Shown here piece after piece: positions 35,001 through 44,459 of a DNA stretch of 64,000 bases. The position numbers and the translations under genes are program-made. Where the stretch lies: assembly GCA_036389135.1 (NCBI GenBank), contig DASVQP010000117.1, positions 150,249 to 214,248 of the forward strand, given 5' to 3'. How positions within the stretch are numbered: the first letter of the stretch is position 1; every line of letters begins with the position of its first letter. The notes under the pieces were generated by a model, which was not told the DNA's origin, searched no databases, and saw only the letters and a program-made list of their open reading frames with translations. Origin of the DNA: Longimicrobium sp. (GTDB lineage Bacteria > Gemmatimonadota > Gemmatimonadetes > Longimicrobiales > Longimicrobiaceae).

Positions 35001-36267
35001 TGACGTTTACGCCGACTACCTCAAGGCGTCGCGCGAGTACACTTGGGGGCTCTATAACTTCTTCGACCAGGCTACCTCCGTGCTCACGGTGAATAGCCTC
35101 GTGGGTCGTGCCGCGACACGCGAGCAGGCGGAGCGCCAGCGTCAGTCCGCTGCCCGTCTTGGGGTCAGGACCGACCTCGGATTTCTGTCCACGCACAATC
35201 TCGGTGAGGCTCTCAAGCATCTCGCAGCCTTCCAGCTCCAGTTCCGGAAGCGCGTGGGACACCTTGTCGACCCACGAGAGATCGCCCGGATCGAAGCCGA
35301 CGAGCAAAACATTCTCCCGCAGGTCTGGACGCTCTGGTACCAGTTCGCGCATGCGCCCGAGCAGCGCCTGAGGGATCCGCAGCGCCATGCCGACGGTGCC
35401 GTTCGCGAAGCTCTTGATGGCCTGCGGCGGGATATTGTCGATCGCTTAAACCCCCTTTTGGAGGAGGGGATCGAGGCCGCCATTCTGTCTGAAAGCTTGG
35501 AATACGACGGACGACCAGCGCTGTGGGTGAAGTTCGAAGTATCCAACCCGCTGGAGATCTACTCGGGGTTCCAGCTTGTCTTTGACGCGGTACAGGCGGT
35601 GCTAAGGCGGGTTCGATACCGAACTCTGGAGGTCTTCGCCGTGGATTTTGCCTGGCCGAGTGTGTTGATCGTGCCGGTCGTGGGGGGCCAAAATCTCGAG
35701 GGTCTCATGTGGAGGTTCTACACGAATCAGTTCTTTCAGGATGGCGAGATTACTCCCGACCGCTGGTGGAACTTCGTTCCGGTACCGCTGCCGGAGGGGT
35801 TCGAGGAGGCCAGCGGGATCGGCATCCTGCGCCATCCCCGCGCGGAAACGATCCGGCAGTTCCGTGAAGCCCTCGTGGTTGCATCCGTGCGCGCCGCGCA
35901 CGTGGCCGATCTCGACCGTCTCCTGGAGAACGTCTCAGGCACCGGCGAGGAGCTCGCTCGGGCGTACATCGAGCGCCAGGGGGAGCAACTCAGCCCGGAA
36001 ATCCAACGTGTGCTCGACCTCTTCGTCGTCGCGCTGGAAGATCGGCCTGGAGACGAGGAACTCGCGACGCGTCCTTACCTTGAAGAAGCGGTCGTAAGGC
36101 TGGCGGAGGTAGGACGACTCGTAATCCCCCGCGATCAGGAGGAGGGGATGTGGGCCGTTCCGGTGGCGGAGATGCCGGAATGGGTGGAACGGCTGGATAG
36201 TTCACTACGGGATCTTGAAGTCGTGCGGCTCCTGTGGACAGCGGACGCGTTGCAGCGCGAGAGGTAA
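32062..36267 (+). CDS. Large nuclease-STAND NTPase, Avs-like antiviral candidate
   Basis: 1401 residues. Residues 1-110 look like a Cap4/DUF4297-type PDDEXK nuclease: GYRRQALYTLARVL, FHPEGNEDLAVY and LLEAVQVKSY (E-x-VQVK). A P-loop NTPase follows with Walker A VIVHGASGQGKSTLAYRY (about 272-289) and VRVLVTIREEDFARL (about 355-369), as in STAND proteins, and then about 900 residues of helical sequence likely to sense a ligand. The size and order are those of Avs-type defence proteins, in which ligand binding activates the effector nuclease. The ATG at 32062 has no strong ribosome-binding site. It stands beside VapBC, and its codon use looks less extreme in G+C than its neighbours, which suggests transfer. 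Antiviral function is inferred. Confidence 0.72.
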   Translation: MSNSGAKAALQGYRRQALYTLARVLRGGPDLVFHPEGNEDLAVYGADGSLLEAVQVKSYAEPLALSDFGPRKEGSFFRRAADLASRPGVAVRVASFGPVGPELRGAWAGVGQPRNEITRKLREAGLHSDAPARLYDRVEWEEVSEEELRREVFDFLRDSAAGGEPVSAFDLLVSWLYVAAETQQRITYGVLIEKINAIGRYLAERAAHHQEWFTTIHPLLDELPDGVDRAILEEEFYRGISARYLDIVAGNDVERPEKLAEIQDAFSSGARAVIVHGASGQGKSTLAYRYLHNFVPEVWRFTVLAVESRTHALQVATALSGHLRSIDAPMYVHVDVTPRDLDWPELVRSLVQHENVRVLVTIREEDFARLGMANAELRFPRTIPLLLDQDEARGIYTRLAARQPDERFLTFDEAWRRFGGEGPLLEFVHLVAQSESLRDRLAAQVRRLKDEVRARHMAPEDLRFLHHVSVANAYEARVDVVGLAHELRLADPVSTLDLLEREYLLRRSADGRHAEGLHPIRSAVLAEELSDPAFHPWVATAVHVLPYVPEEDLEPFLLYAFSRHPEGVEALVQRVSSLTFTTWSGLGGVARALLWLSVREYIEENDPLIREIADLAGDGWWGALNFDIARVDLISGSLLANMGASLGNATAVEASRAYMARQTDTARAFARLEAWMRGLEQSQPDAPASVADWAALAESYFWSAHLDVDSALRAWADDVDLAPAVEDIPLAVLAEVVLAFSYGPTATFEAQVAPYRDQIRDRYQRETNTLFIEDRGDTLRAHFIFPFELLNGSDATTGGQQEKNPFHSAAIRRIELLRSLFPGWNRYGSQAYGHQMGAMVLPIDETNQPGVQVQSLPPRWLPRTNATFRLLADWVRRPATWRDHAQTLIDLRKSVIGGLKGLRVFLLGYMRGQGSTQPWKKIDPDVWERAKTRVQRLPPLPQSAVDEWGFSNESMSAMRSDEGTTSQRSDPARASQARVGDVYADYLKASREYTWGLYNFFDQATSVLTVNSLVGRAATREQAERQRQSAARLGVRTDLGFLSTHNLGEALKHLAAFQLQFRKRVGHLVDPREIARIEADEQNILPQVWTLWYQFAHAPEQRLRDPQRHADGAVREALDGLRRDIVDRLNPLLEEGIEAAILSESLEYDGRPALWVKFEVSNPLEIYSGFQLVFDAVQAVLRRVRYRTLEVFAVDFAWPSVLIVPVVGGQNLEGLMWRFYTNQFFQDGEITPDRWWNFVPVPLPEGFEEASGIGILRHPRAETIRQFREALVVASVRAAHVADLDRLLENVSGTGEELARAYIERQGEQLSPEIQRVLDLFVVALEDRPGDEELATRPYLEEAVVRLAEVGRLVIPRDQEEGMWAVPVAEMPEWVERLDSSLRDLEVVRLLWTADALQRER

Positions 36268-36456
36268 CACCTAACCCGATCACCTTCGGTTCGTCCACCA
36301 GGGCCGAGCGCATCGCGGCTCGTTGGCAGCCCGGTGCCGTGCGCGCTCCGGCGCGAGGGTGGGCTTCTCCTCTCGCGATGAACCTGTTCTCCGCACCGGA
36401 AATCCGTATCTTGCACGCAGGCAGCTTCCCTCCCCGCCATTCCACACCCTCCCCGC

Positions 36457-39400
36457 GTGCGACGGTCTACTCTCCTGCTGATCGTGTTCCTGGGCCTCTC
36501 CGGGACCCTTGCGCTGGGCTCTTCGCGCGCCAGCCAGCTTCCCGGCCGCGTGCTGGGGGTGCTGCGCACCTCGCCCGAAGGCGGCGCCGCGCCGATGGAC
36601 GTCATCACCGTCACATTCGACCGGCCGGTGGCGGGCGGGCTGGACGAGACGGTGGACCCCAAGGCCATCTTCAGCATCGAGCCCTCCGTGGCGGGGCGGG
36701 TGGAGTGGCGAGACCCCGTCACGCTGCGCTTCACGCCCGCGGCGCCGCTGCCGCCCGGCGCCGACTTCCGCGTGCGGATCGCTGACAACTTCGCCGCCAT
36801 GGACGGCGCGCGGCTGCCGAAGCCGTACGAGTTCACCTTTCACGTGGAGCGCGCGCGGGTGCTCGCGGGCGACCCCGTGGGGCCGGACGAGAACCCGCAA
36901 TACCTGCCGCCGGTCCCCCTCTTCCGCGTGCTGATGAGCAGCGAGACGGACGCGCAGGCGCTGGCCGCGGCCTCGCGCGTGGAGCCCGCCGCCGGGTGCC
37001 GCGCCCCGCCGGTGCCGCTGAAGCTCCTCGCCCAGCGACCGCGAAACGGCGACGATCCCGACTGGTTCCGCTACATGGGCGCCACGGGCAACGACACCAC
37101 CCACGATCTGCGCCGCGTGGTGGAGCTCGCGCCCGTGCGCCCCCTGCCGGCCGGGTGCGACGCCGCGCTGGTGATTCCCGCCAGCATGGACAGCGTGCGG
37201 GGAACGCCCGTGCGCTGGCCCTTTGCCACGTACGGACCGTTCCGCATCGTGCACGCCGGCTGCCCGCTCACGGGCAGCTGCCACTACGGACCGGCGACGG
37301 TCATCTTCTCCACCCCCGTCAAGGGCGCCGACGTGCTGCGCCACGTGCGCCTAACGCGGAGCGGGGGGGCGAACCGCGCGTTCGCCATCCGCGACACCGC
37401 GGAGTATTCCGACCAGTGGCGGCTGGAGGGGCGCCTGGTGCCGCGGCAGAGCTACACGATCACGATCGATCCGGCGCTGACGGATCAGTTCGGCCAGCGC
37501 CTTCCCGGCGCGGGCACGAGCACCTTTGCCACGCCGGGCGTGCCGCCGTCGGTGGTCTATCCGCACGGCAAGATGATCGTGGAGCGCGAGGGCTTCCGCA
37601 CGCTCGCGGTGCAGCACGTGAACGTCGATACGCTGCGCGTGGCCGTGGCCGAGGTGCCACGGTCGATGGAGAAGGCCTTTCTGAGCCAGGGATGGGGCCG
37701 CTGGGCCGAGGCATGGAGCAGGCTGGCGCCCACCGCCGCGCGCAGCAGCGTGCCCACCCGCGCCGCGCGCGACGTGAGCTCCATCACCGGCGTCCGGTTG
37801 CCTGCGCCCGATGCGCGCACGCCGCGCCGGGGGACGCTGCTGGCCGTGCGCGTGCGCGGGCGTGGCGTGGACACCATGGATGCCATCGGCGCGCCCGTGG
37901 CGTTGGTGCAGGTCACCGACCTGGCCGTGCACGCCCGCGTCGGCGTAGACCAGGCGGTCGTCTGGGTGACGGGGGTGAGCGACGGCAAGCCCCGCCCCGG
38001 CGTGAGCGTGATGCTCCACGACACCGCGGGCGCCGTGCGCGCCACGGGTGCAACCGACGCGCGAGGGATCGCGACGCTGGCGGGCTTCCGCCGTCCCACG
38101 GTGCGCGCCGGGCGGGCGTGCACGGACGAGTGCGACGGGTCGTTCGAGGGCTACGTATCCGCCCAGGCGGCCGACGACCGCGCGCTGGTGGGGGTGAGTG
38201 AGTACGATCCCGACCTGTCGCCGTGGCAGTTCGGCGTGTACGCCGCGTGGGGCGAGGGGCGGGCGCCGGCCGCGGGCGCGGTGTTCACCGAGCGCGGCAT
38301 CTACCGTCCCGGCGAGCCGGTGTACGCCAAGGCCATCGTGCGCCGGGGGCCGCTGGGCGGGCTGGCGCCGCCCGCGCGCGGCGACTCGCTGCGCTGGACG
38401 TTCGACGACCGCGAGGGGAAGCCCATGCGGCAGGCCACGGCCGCCCTGAGCGCCTTCGGCACGGCGCACCAGACGATGCGCCTCCCCGCCGAGCTGCCGC
38501 TGGGGAGCTATGCGGTGCGCATCGAGTTGAGACGCGAGGGCGAGTGGCGCGAGGTGGGCGCCACGCACTACCAGGTGGCCGAGTATCGCCCTCCCGAGTT
38601 CCTGGTGAGCGTGACCACGGACAGCACGCCGCGCTTCGCCGGGCAGACGGTGACGGCCACGGTGGGCGCGCGCTACCTTTTCGGCGCGCCCATGGCCCGC
38701 GCCCCCGTGCGCTGGACGGCGCGGCAGACGTCTCTCTCACCGTGGGAGATCACCATCCCCGGCACGGAAGGATACCAGATCGGCGAGGAGTCCAGCGGGC
38801 TGGAGGAGGACGGGGAGAACGACGATGAGGTGGTGGGGAGCGGCGTGGACACGCTGGACGCGCGCGGATACCGCGACCTGCGCGTAAAGGCGCAGCCGCA
38901 GCCGGACGGGCGTCCGGCGCGCCTCACCATCCAGGCGGAGGTGGTGGACGCCAACCGGCAGTCGGTGGTGGACGTCGCGTCGGCCGTGCTGCACCCGGCG
39001 GACTTCTACCTGGGCGCAAAGGTGCAGGGCGGTGGGTGGTTCTGGACGGCGGGGGCGCCGGTGCGGGTGGACGTGATCGCGGTGCGGCCGGACGGGCGCG
39101 GGGTGGGCGGCGTGGCCGTGCGGGGCGCCGTCGTACGCCGCGAGTGGCACCGCGTGCGGCGCGAGCGCAACGGAGTGGTTGACGAGGTGGGGCAGTGGGT
39201 GAGCGACACCGTGTCCACGTGCAATCTCACCACCGGCCGTGGCCCGCAGCCCTGCGCGTTCACCCCCCGCGAGGGCGGCGAGTACACCGTCCACTTCGCG
39301 GCGGCCGACGCGCAGGGCCGCGAGGTGCGCACCAGCTTCTCGCGGTGGGTGGTGGGCGGCGGATGGGTGCCGTGGAACGACGAGGGCAAGTTCAAGATGG

Positions 39401-42198
39401 ACATCGTCGCGGACAAGCAGCGCTACTCCGTGGGCGACACGGCCACCATCCTGCTCGCCGCCCCCTTCACCGATGCGGAGGCGTGGATCACGGTGGAGCG
39501 CGAGCGCGTGCTGGAGCAGCGCCGCATCCGCGTGACCTCGGGGACGCAGACGATTCGCATCCCCATCACCGAGGAGCTGGCGCCCAACGCGTACGTGTCC
39601 GTGATCCTGGTCCGCGGGCGCACCTCGCGGCCGGGGACGGTGGACGACCCCGGCCGCCCCACTCTGCGCGTGGGCTACGCCGAGCTGACCGTGACGCCCG
39701 AGTCCAAGCGCCTGGACGTGCAGGTGCAGCCGCTCCAGGCCGAGTACCGCCCGGGCGACACGGCCCGCGTGCGGGTGCGCGTGCGCGATGCGGCCGGGCG
39801 CCCGCAGGCTTCGGAGGTGACGCTCTGGGCCGTGGACGAAGGCGTGCTCTCGCTCACCCGCTACACGACGCCGGACCCCATCGGCCTCATCTACCAGCCG
39901 CGCGGCCTCGGCATGAGGCTGGGGAGCAACCTTGTGTCCGTGGCGCCGCAGGTGCCGGAAGGGCCCAAGGGCTCGCGCAGCCCCGGCGGCGGCGGCGGGC
40001 AGGACCTCGCCGGCGTCCTCCGCTCGCGCTTCCGGCCCACGGCTTTCTTCTTGGGCTCCGTGCTCACCGATGCGAACGGCGAGGCCGTCGCCCAAGCGCA
40101 CCTTCCCGACAATGCCACCACCTTTCGCGTGATGGCCGTGGCGGTGACGGCGGGTGACCGCTATGGCGCCGGCGACACGTCGCTCGTCGCCACGAAGCCG
40201 CTGCTGGCGCGCCCCGCCCTCCCCCGCTTTATCCGCGAGGGCGACGACTTCCTCGCCGGCACGGTGGTGAACCAGCGTTCCGGCGCCCCGCAACGGGTGA
40301 TGGTGATGGCGGATGCCACCTCGGTCACGCTCGAGGCGCCGCGGCAAGTTATCGAGCTCGCCCCCGGCCGAGGTGCCGAGGCGCGCTTCCACTTCACCGC
40401 GCCGGTGGGCGACAGCGCCACCTTCCGCTTCCGCGTGGAGGGCGGCGGCGAGACGGACGCCGTGCAGGTGACCATCCCCATCCGCCCCGCCAACCGCCCC
40501 GTCTTCCACACCGCGTCCGGCATGCTGCGCGACACGGCGACAGTGGAGATGGTGCTCCCAGAGGAGACCGACCCCGTCCGCTCGCGGCTGGAGCTGGGCT
40601 TCGGCACATCGCCGCTGACACTCGTGCAGGCCTACGCCCGCGCGCTGGCTTCGTATCCCTACGACTGCACGGAGCAGCTCGCCAGCGAAGCCATCTCGCT
40701 CATCGCCCTGTACCGGGCGCAGCGTGCGGGCGCTCCGGATGTCGCCCCGGCGGACACGCGGCAGCGGATCGAGAGGCTGGTGCGCGCGGTCGGCGCCCGG
40801 CAGCGCGAGGACGGCGGCATCGGGCTGTGGGATGCGAGGGGGTGGACGTCGCCCTGGCTGACGGCGTACGTGGGCCGGACGCTGCTGGAGGCACGCGGCG
40901 CCGGCATTCCGGTGAGCGACAGCGTGCTGGCGCGGGCGGGGCGCTACGTATCGCGCGCGCTGCACGACCCCTCTCAGCTCGCGCCCGTGCTGGGCGACCG
41001 CGCCCGCGAGACGAGCTGGCTCCTGGCCGAGCGGGTGGCCGCGGCCGATTTCCTGAGCCGCCTTGGCCGCCCCGACGTGCCCGCCGAAAACCAGCTCCTG
41101 GGCCAGGCCGCGCGCATGGCCTGGGAAGACCGCCTGGCGCTCGCCGAGATGCTGGCCCGGCGCGGCGCGCGCGAGCCGGCGGGCCGCCTCCTGGACGCGG
41201 CGTGGGCCTCGGTCACCATCCGCGGCGCGCGTGCCGTGCTCCCCGCGACGGCGTACCGCGAACGGTTCTACTTCGCCTCCCGCGTGCGCCCCGCGGCGCG
41301 GCTGCTCTCGGCCACCCTCGCACTCCAGCCGTCCAACCCCGGGATGGGCGCGCTGGTCGAGTCGATCGTGCAGCAGAGCCGCGCCGAGAGCGGATACGTT
41401 TGGACCACGCAGGACTACGCCTGGGCCGTCCTCGCCCTCACCCGCTACCAGCAGCTCGTGCCGCACGGGGCGCAGGACCGCACCGTGAGGATCGTGCACA
41501 ACGGGCGCGTGGTGGCGGAGCGCCGAGCGCGCCAGACGGACGGCGGGCTCGACTCCGTGCGCTCCCTCGAAGGGCTGGTCACCACCCGGCCGGATGGGAA
41601 GAAGGTGCTGCGCGTCTCGCTGCAGGGCGTGGGTGCCGGGGGCGCCGTGTTCTACCACCTGGGCGTGCGCGAAAGGGCGGCACAGCCGTCGTTCACGCCG
41701 CGCGACCGGGGGATCGCGGTGGAGCGCTGGTACGAGTCGGTGGATACGCGCCGCCCGTTGACCAGCGTGGCCGAGGGCCAGGTCATCCGCGTGCGCCTGC
41801 GCATCCGGGTGCCCGATGAGCGGGTGATGGTGGTGCTGGACGATCCCCTCCCCGCCGGGCTGGAGGCGGTGGACCTGAGCCTGCGCACGGTGAGCCCCTT
41901 TGCGCCCGACGTGCTGGAGCCGGAGCCGGAGCCGGGCACGGGCACCGGGAACTGGCTCTTTGGAAGCTGGGATGCGGGGATGTGGTCGCCGTTCGACCAT
42001 ACCGAGATCCGCGACGACCGAGTGGTCTACTTCGCCCGCACGCTATGGCGCGGCAGCTACAACGCCACCTACCTGGCGCGGGCGACCACGGCCGGCCGCT
42101 TCACCATGGCACCCGCCCACGCGGAGGAGATGTACAACCCCGGCGTGCACGGCCGCAGCGGCGGCGGCACCTTTGTCGTCACCACGGCCGCGCCATGA
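36457..42198 (+). CDS. Bacterial alpha-2-macroglobulin, periplasmic
   Basis: 1913 residues with a Sec signal (STLLLIVFLGLSGTLALGSSRA) and no lipobox Cys, so it is probably secreted into the periplasm rather than lipidated. Beta-sandwich macroglobulin domains fill the first 1100 residues (e.g. GAVFTERGIYRPGEPVYAKA). The thioester motif CTEQ at about 1404-1407 (Cys1404, Gln1407) forms the protease-trapping bond. The C-terminus is a receptor-binding-like beta domain. The GTG at 36457 directly begins the signal peptide. Its stop overlaps the PBP1C start (ATGA). This is the common A2M-PBP1C pairing, seen in E. coli yfhM-pbpC, thought to guard the cell against proteases after wall damage. Confidence 0.92.
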   Translation: MRRSTLLLIVFLGLSGTLALGSSRASQLPGRVLGVLRTSPEGGAAPMDVITVTFDRPVAGGLDETVDPKAIFSIEPSVAGRVEWRDPVTLRFTPAAPLPPGADFRVRIADNFAAMDGARLPKPYEFTFHVERARVLAGDPVGPDENPQYLPPVPLFRVLMSSETDAQALAAASRVEPAAGCRAPPVPLKLLAQRPRNGDDPDWFRYMGATGNDTTHDLRRVVELAPVRPLPAGCDAALVIPASMDSVRGTPVRWPFATYGPFRIVHAGCPLTGSCHYGPATVIFSTPVKGADVLRHVRLTRSGGANRAFAIRDTAEYSDQWRLEGRLVPRQSYTITIDPALTDQFGQRLPGAGTSTFATPGVPPSVVYPHGKMIVEREGFRTLAVQHVNVDTLRVAVAEVPRSMEKAFLSQGWGRWAEAWSRLAPTAARSSVPTRAARDVSSITGVRLPAPDARTPRRGTLLAVRVRGRGVDTMDAIGAPVALVQVTDLAVHARVGVDQAVVWVTGVSDGKPRPGVSVMLHDTAGAVRATGATDARGIATLAGFRRPTVRAGRACTDECDGSFEGYVSAQAADDRALVGVSEYDPDLSPWQFGVYAAWGEGRAPAAGAVFTERGIYRPGEPVYAKAIVRRGPLGGLAPPARGDSLRWTFDDREGKPMRQATAALSAFGTAHQTMRLPAELPLGSYAVRIELRREGEWREVGATHYQVAEYRPPEFLVSVTTDSTPRFAGQTVTATVGARYLFGAPMARAPVRWTARQTSLSPWEITIPGTEGYQIGEESSGLEEDGENDDEVVGSGVDTLDARGYRDLRVKAQPQPDGRPARLTIQAEVVDANRQSVVDVASAVLHPADFYLGAKVQGGGWFWTAGAPVRVDVIAVRPDGRGVGGVAVRGAVVRREWHRVRRERNGVVDEVGQWVSDTVSTCNLTTGRGPQPCAFTPREGGEYTVHFAAADAQGREVRTSFSRWVVGGGWVPWNDEGKFKMDIVADKQRYSVGDTATILLAAPFTDAEAWITVERERVLEQRRIRVTSGTQTIRIPITEELAPNAYVSVILVRGRTSRPGTVDDPGRPTLRVGYAELTVTPESKRLDVQVQPLQAEYRPGDTARVRVRVRDAAGRPQASEVTLWAVDEGVLSLTRYTTPDPIGLIYQPRGLGMRLGSNLVSVAPQVPEGPKGSRSPGGGGGQDLAGVLRSRFRPTAFFLGSVLTDANGEAVAQAHLPDNATTFRVMAVAVTAGDRYGAGDTSLVATKPLLARPALPRFIREGDDFLAGTVVNQRSGAPQRVMVMADATSVTLEAPRQVIELAPGRGAEARFHFTAPVGDSATFRFRVEGGGETDAVQVTIPIRPANRPVFHTASGMLRDTATVEMVLPEETDPVRSRLELGFGTSPLTLVQAYARALASYPYDCTEQLASEAISLIALYRAQRAGAPDVAPADTRQRIERLVRAVGARQREDGGIGLWDARGWTSPWLTAYVGRTLLEARGAGIPVSDSVLARAGRYVSRALHDPSQLAPVLGDRARETSWLLAERVAAADFLSRLGRPDVPAENQLLGQAARMAWEDRLALAEMLARRGAREPAGRLLDAAWASVTIRGARAVLPATAYRERFYFASRVRPAARLLSATLALQPSNPGMGALVESIVQQSRAESGYVWTTQDYAWAVLALTRYQQLVPHGAQDRTVRIVHNGRVVAERRARQTDGGLDSVRSLEGLVTTRPDGKKVLRVSLQGVGAGGAVFYHLGVRERAAQPSFTPRDRGIAVERWYESVDTRRPLTSVAEGQVIRVRLRIRVPDERVMVVLDDPLPAGLEAVDLSLRTVSPFAPDVLEPEPEPGTGTGNWLFGSWDAGMWSPFDHTEIRDDRVVYFARTLWRGSYNATYLARATTAGRFTMAPAHAEEMYNPGVHGRSGGGTFVVTTAAP

Positions 42199-44459
42199 GG
42201 TATAACCGCCCTACGATCACGCGGCCCCGCGTGACGCGCTGGATCGTCCGCGCACTGGGCGGGACGACGGCGCTCGCCGCCTGCGCGGCGGCGTGGATCG
42301 CCCTGCCGCTGCCCGCGGAGGTGGCGTCCCCGAAGCCCGTGACGCGCCTGGTGATGGAGGACCGCGCCGGACTCCCCCTCCGAGCCACGCGCGCGGCCGA
42401 CGGCAGCCGCGGCGGATGGACGCCGCTCGCCGAGGTCGATCCGCGCCTGGTGCAGGCGTTCGTGGCGGCGGAGGACCACCGCTACTTCGCCCACCACGGC
42501 GTGGACGTGCGCTCCGTGGGCCGCGCGCTCCGCGACAACGTGGCGGGGGGGCGCCGGGCGGGCGCATCGACGCTCAGCATGCAGACGGCCCGGCTGCTGG
42601 TGCCCACCGGGCGCACCGTGCGGGGCAAGCTGCGCCAGGCGCTCTGGGCGCTCCGGCTGGAGGCCCACCTCCCCAAGCGCGCAATCCTGGAGCAGTACGT
42701 CAACCGCGTTCCGCTCGGCCGCGCGTCGGTGGGCGTCTCGGCGGCGGCGGAGCTCTACTTCGGCGCGTCGGCGCGCGAGCTCAGCCTGGGGCAGGCGGCG
42801 CTGATCGCCGGCATCGCCCGCTCCCCCGCGCGCGACAACCCGTTCGCCTCTCCCGCCCGCGCCCGCGCCCGCCGCGACGTGGTGCTGGCGCGCATGCGGC
42901 AGCTCGGGCTCGCGACGGCCGAAGAGGTCGCCCGCGCCCGCACCGAGCCCGTGCTCCCGCCGCGGCCCCGGTCGGCGTTCCTCGCCCCGCACTTCACCGC
43001 CCGCCTGCTCCAGGAGGCGGATGCGGGCCATCTTCCGAGCGACGGCACACTCCGCACCTCGCTCGACCTGGAGCTGCAGGCGCTGATCGAGGGGGAGGTG
43101 AGGCACACGGTGCGCACGCTGGGCGACCGGGGCGCCCGCCACGCCGCCGCGGTCGTGCTCGACAACGCCACGGGCGAGGTGCTGGCGTGGGTGGGCTCCC
43201 CCGACTTCTGGGAGCGCGAAGTGGGCCAGGTGGACATGGTCACCTCGCCCCGCCAGCCCGGCTCGGCGCTGAAGCCGTTCCTCTACGGCCTGGCCTTCGA
43301 CCGGGGGCACACCGCCGCGACCGTCCTCCCCGACGTGCCGCGCAGCTTCGCGAGCTCGATGGGGCCGTATCGGCCGCAGAACTACGACCGGCGCTTCCAC
43401 GGCCCCGTCCGCGCGCGCGAGGCGCTGGCGAGCTCGTACAACCTTCCCGCCGTGGAGCTGGCCGACCGCGTGGGCGTGGAGGCGTTCCTGGAGACGCTGC
43501 ACCGCGCGGGCTTCGCATCGCTCAGGCAGGGCGCATCGCACTACGGCCTGGGCCTGGCGCTGGGCACGGGCGACGTCACCCTGCTGGAGCTCGCCTCCGC
43601 CTACCGCGCCCTCGCCAACGGCGGCGAGTGGATGCCCGCGCGCTTCACCCCCACCACCCCCGGCCAGGGCCCCGCCCGCCGCGAGCGTGTGATGTCGCGC
43701 GAGGCGGCCACGCTGGTGCTCGGCATCCTGGGCGACGCCGATGCGCGCGCACCCGGCTTCGGCACCGCGACGCCGTTCGACTTCCCCTTCCCCACCGCCG
43801 CCAAGACGGGCACCAGCCGGCACTTCACCGACAACTGGGCCGTGGGAGTGACGAAGGGGTTCACGGTGGCCGTGTGGGTGGGCAACTTCACCGGCCGGCC
43901 GATGGAGGGCGTGAGCGGCATCACCGGCGCCGGTCCCCTGCTCTACCGCTCCATGCTCGCCGCGGCGTCACGCCGGCCTCCCGGCGCGCTCCCGGCGCCA
44001 GAGGAGGCGGGGCTCGTGCCCGTGCGCGTCTGCCGCCTCTCGGGGATGCGCGCCGCGGGCGGGTGCGAGTCGCTGGTGGAGTGGTTCATCCCCGGCACCG
44101 AGCCGGCAAAGGATGACGACTGGGAGCGCGGCGGCCGCCTGTCGCTCCCGGCGGAGTACGCGGAGTGGGCCGCGGGCCAGGGCGGGCGCTGGGCCGCCGC
44201 GGCGGGCGCCGGCGAGGACCGCTTCCGCATCGTCACCCCCCGCGGCGGCGACCACTACTCCGTGCCGCTGGGCGTGGCGGCCCGCTACGCCACCCTCTCG
44301 CTGCGCGCATCCGGCCGCACCGGCCCCGTCCGCTGGTCCGTGGACGGCCGCGAGGTGCCGGACGCGCGCTGGTCCCTCGCGCCCGGCCCCCACACCATCC
44401 GCGCCCAGGCCCCCACCGGCGAGGCCGACGAGGTGCGCATCACCGTCGGCGGCGAGTGA
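42195..44459 (+). CDS. pbpC: Bifunctional penicillin-binding protein 1C
   Basis: 754 residues. An N-terminal membrane helix (about 16-40) is followed by a GT51 transglycosylase domain (catalytic Glu in FVAAEDHRYFAHHGVD, then GASTLSMQTARLL). The transpeptidase domain has SxxK in QPGSALKPFLYG (about 355), SxN in SSYNLPAVEL and KTG in AAKTGTSRHF. The C-terminal BiPBP_C domain (after about 690) is typical of PBP1C. The ATG at 42195 overlaps the alpha-2-macroglobulin stop; longer frames upstream are shadows. Its own stop overlaps the next start (GTGA). It probably repairs or builds peptidoglycan at damage sites together with A2M. Confidence 0.93.
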   Translation: MRYNRPTITRPRVTRWIVRALGGTTALAACAAAWIALPLPAEVASPKPVTRLVMEDRAGLPLRATRAADGSRGGWTPLAEVDPRLVQAFVAAEDHRYFAHHGVDVRSVGRALRDNVAGGRRAGASTLSMQTARLLVPTGRTVRGKLRQALWALRLEAHLPKRAILEQYVNRVPLGRASVGVSAAAELYFGASARELSLGQAALIAGIARSPARDNPFASPARARARRDVVLARMRQLGLATAEEVARARTEPVLPPRPRSAFLAPHFTARLLQEADAGHLPSDGTLRTSLDLELQALIEGEVRHTVRTLGDRGARHAAAVVLDNATGEVLAWVGSPDFWEREVGQVDMVTSPRQPGSALKPFLYGLAFDRGHTAATVLPDVPRSFASSMGPYRPQNYDRRFHGPVRAREALASSYNLPAVELADRVGVEAFLETLHRAGFASLRQGASHYGLGLALGTGDVTLLELASAYRALANGGEWMPARFTPTTPGQGPARRERVMSREAATLVLGILGDADARAPGFGTATPFDFPFPTAAKTGTSRHFTDNWAVGVTKGFTVAVWVGNFTGRPMEGVSGITGAGPLLYRSMLAAASRRPPGALPAPEEAGLVPVRVCRLSGMRAAGGCESLVEWFIPGTEPAKDDDWERGGRLSLPAEYAEWAAGQGGRWAAAAGAGEDRFRIVTPRGGDHYSVPLGVAARYATLSLRASGRTGPVRWSVDGREVPDARWSLAPGPHTIRAQAPTGEADEVRITVGGE

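Noticed and set aside
38737..42000. 1087-codon minus-strand ORF
   Set aside because: Antisense to the alpha-2-macroglobulin gene, which has signal peptide and thioester motif; the ORF shows no domain.
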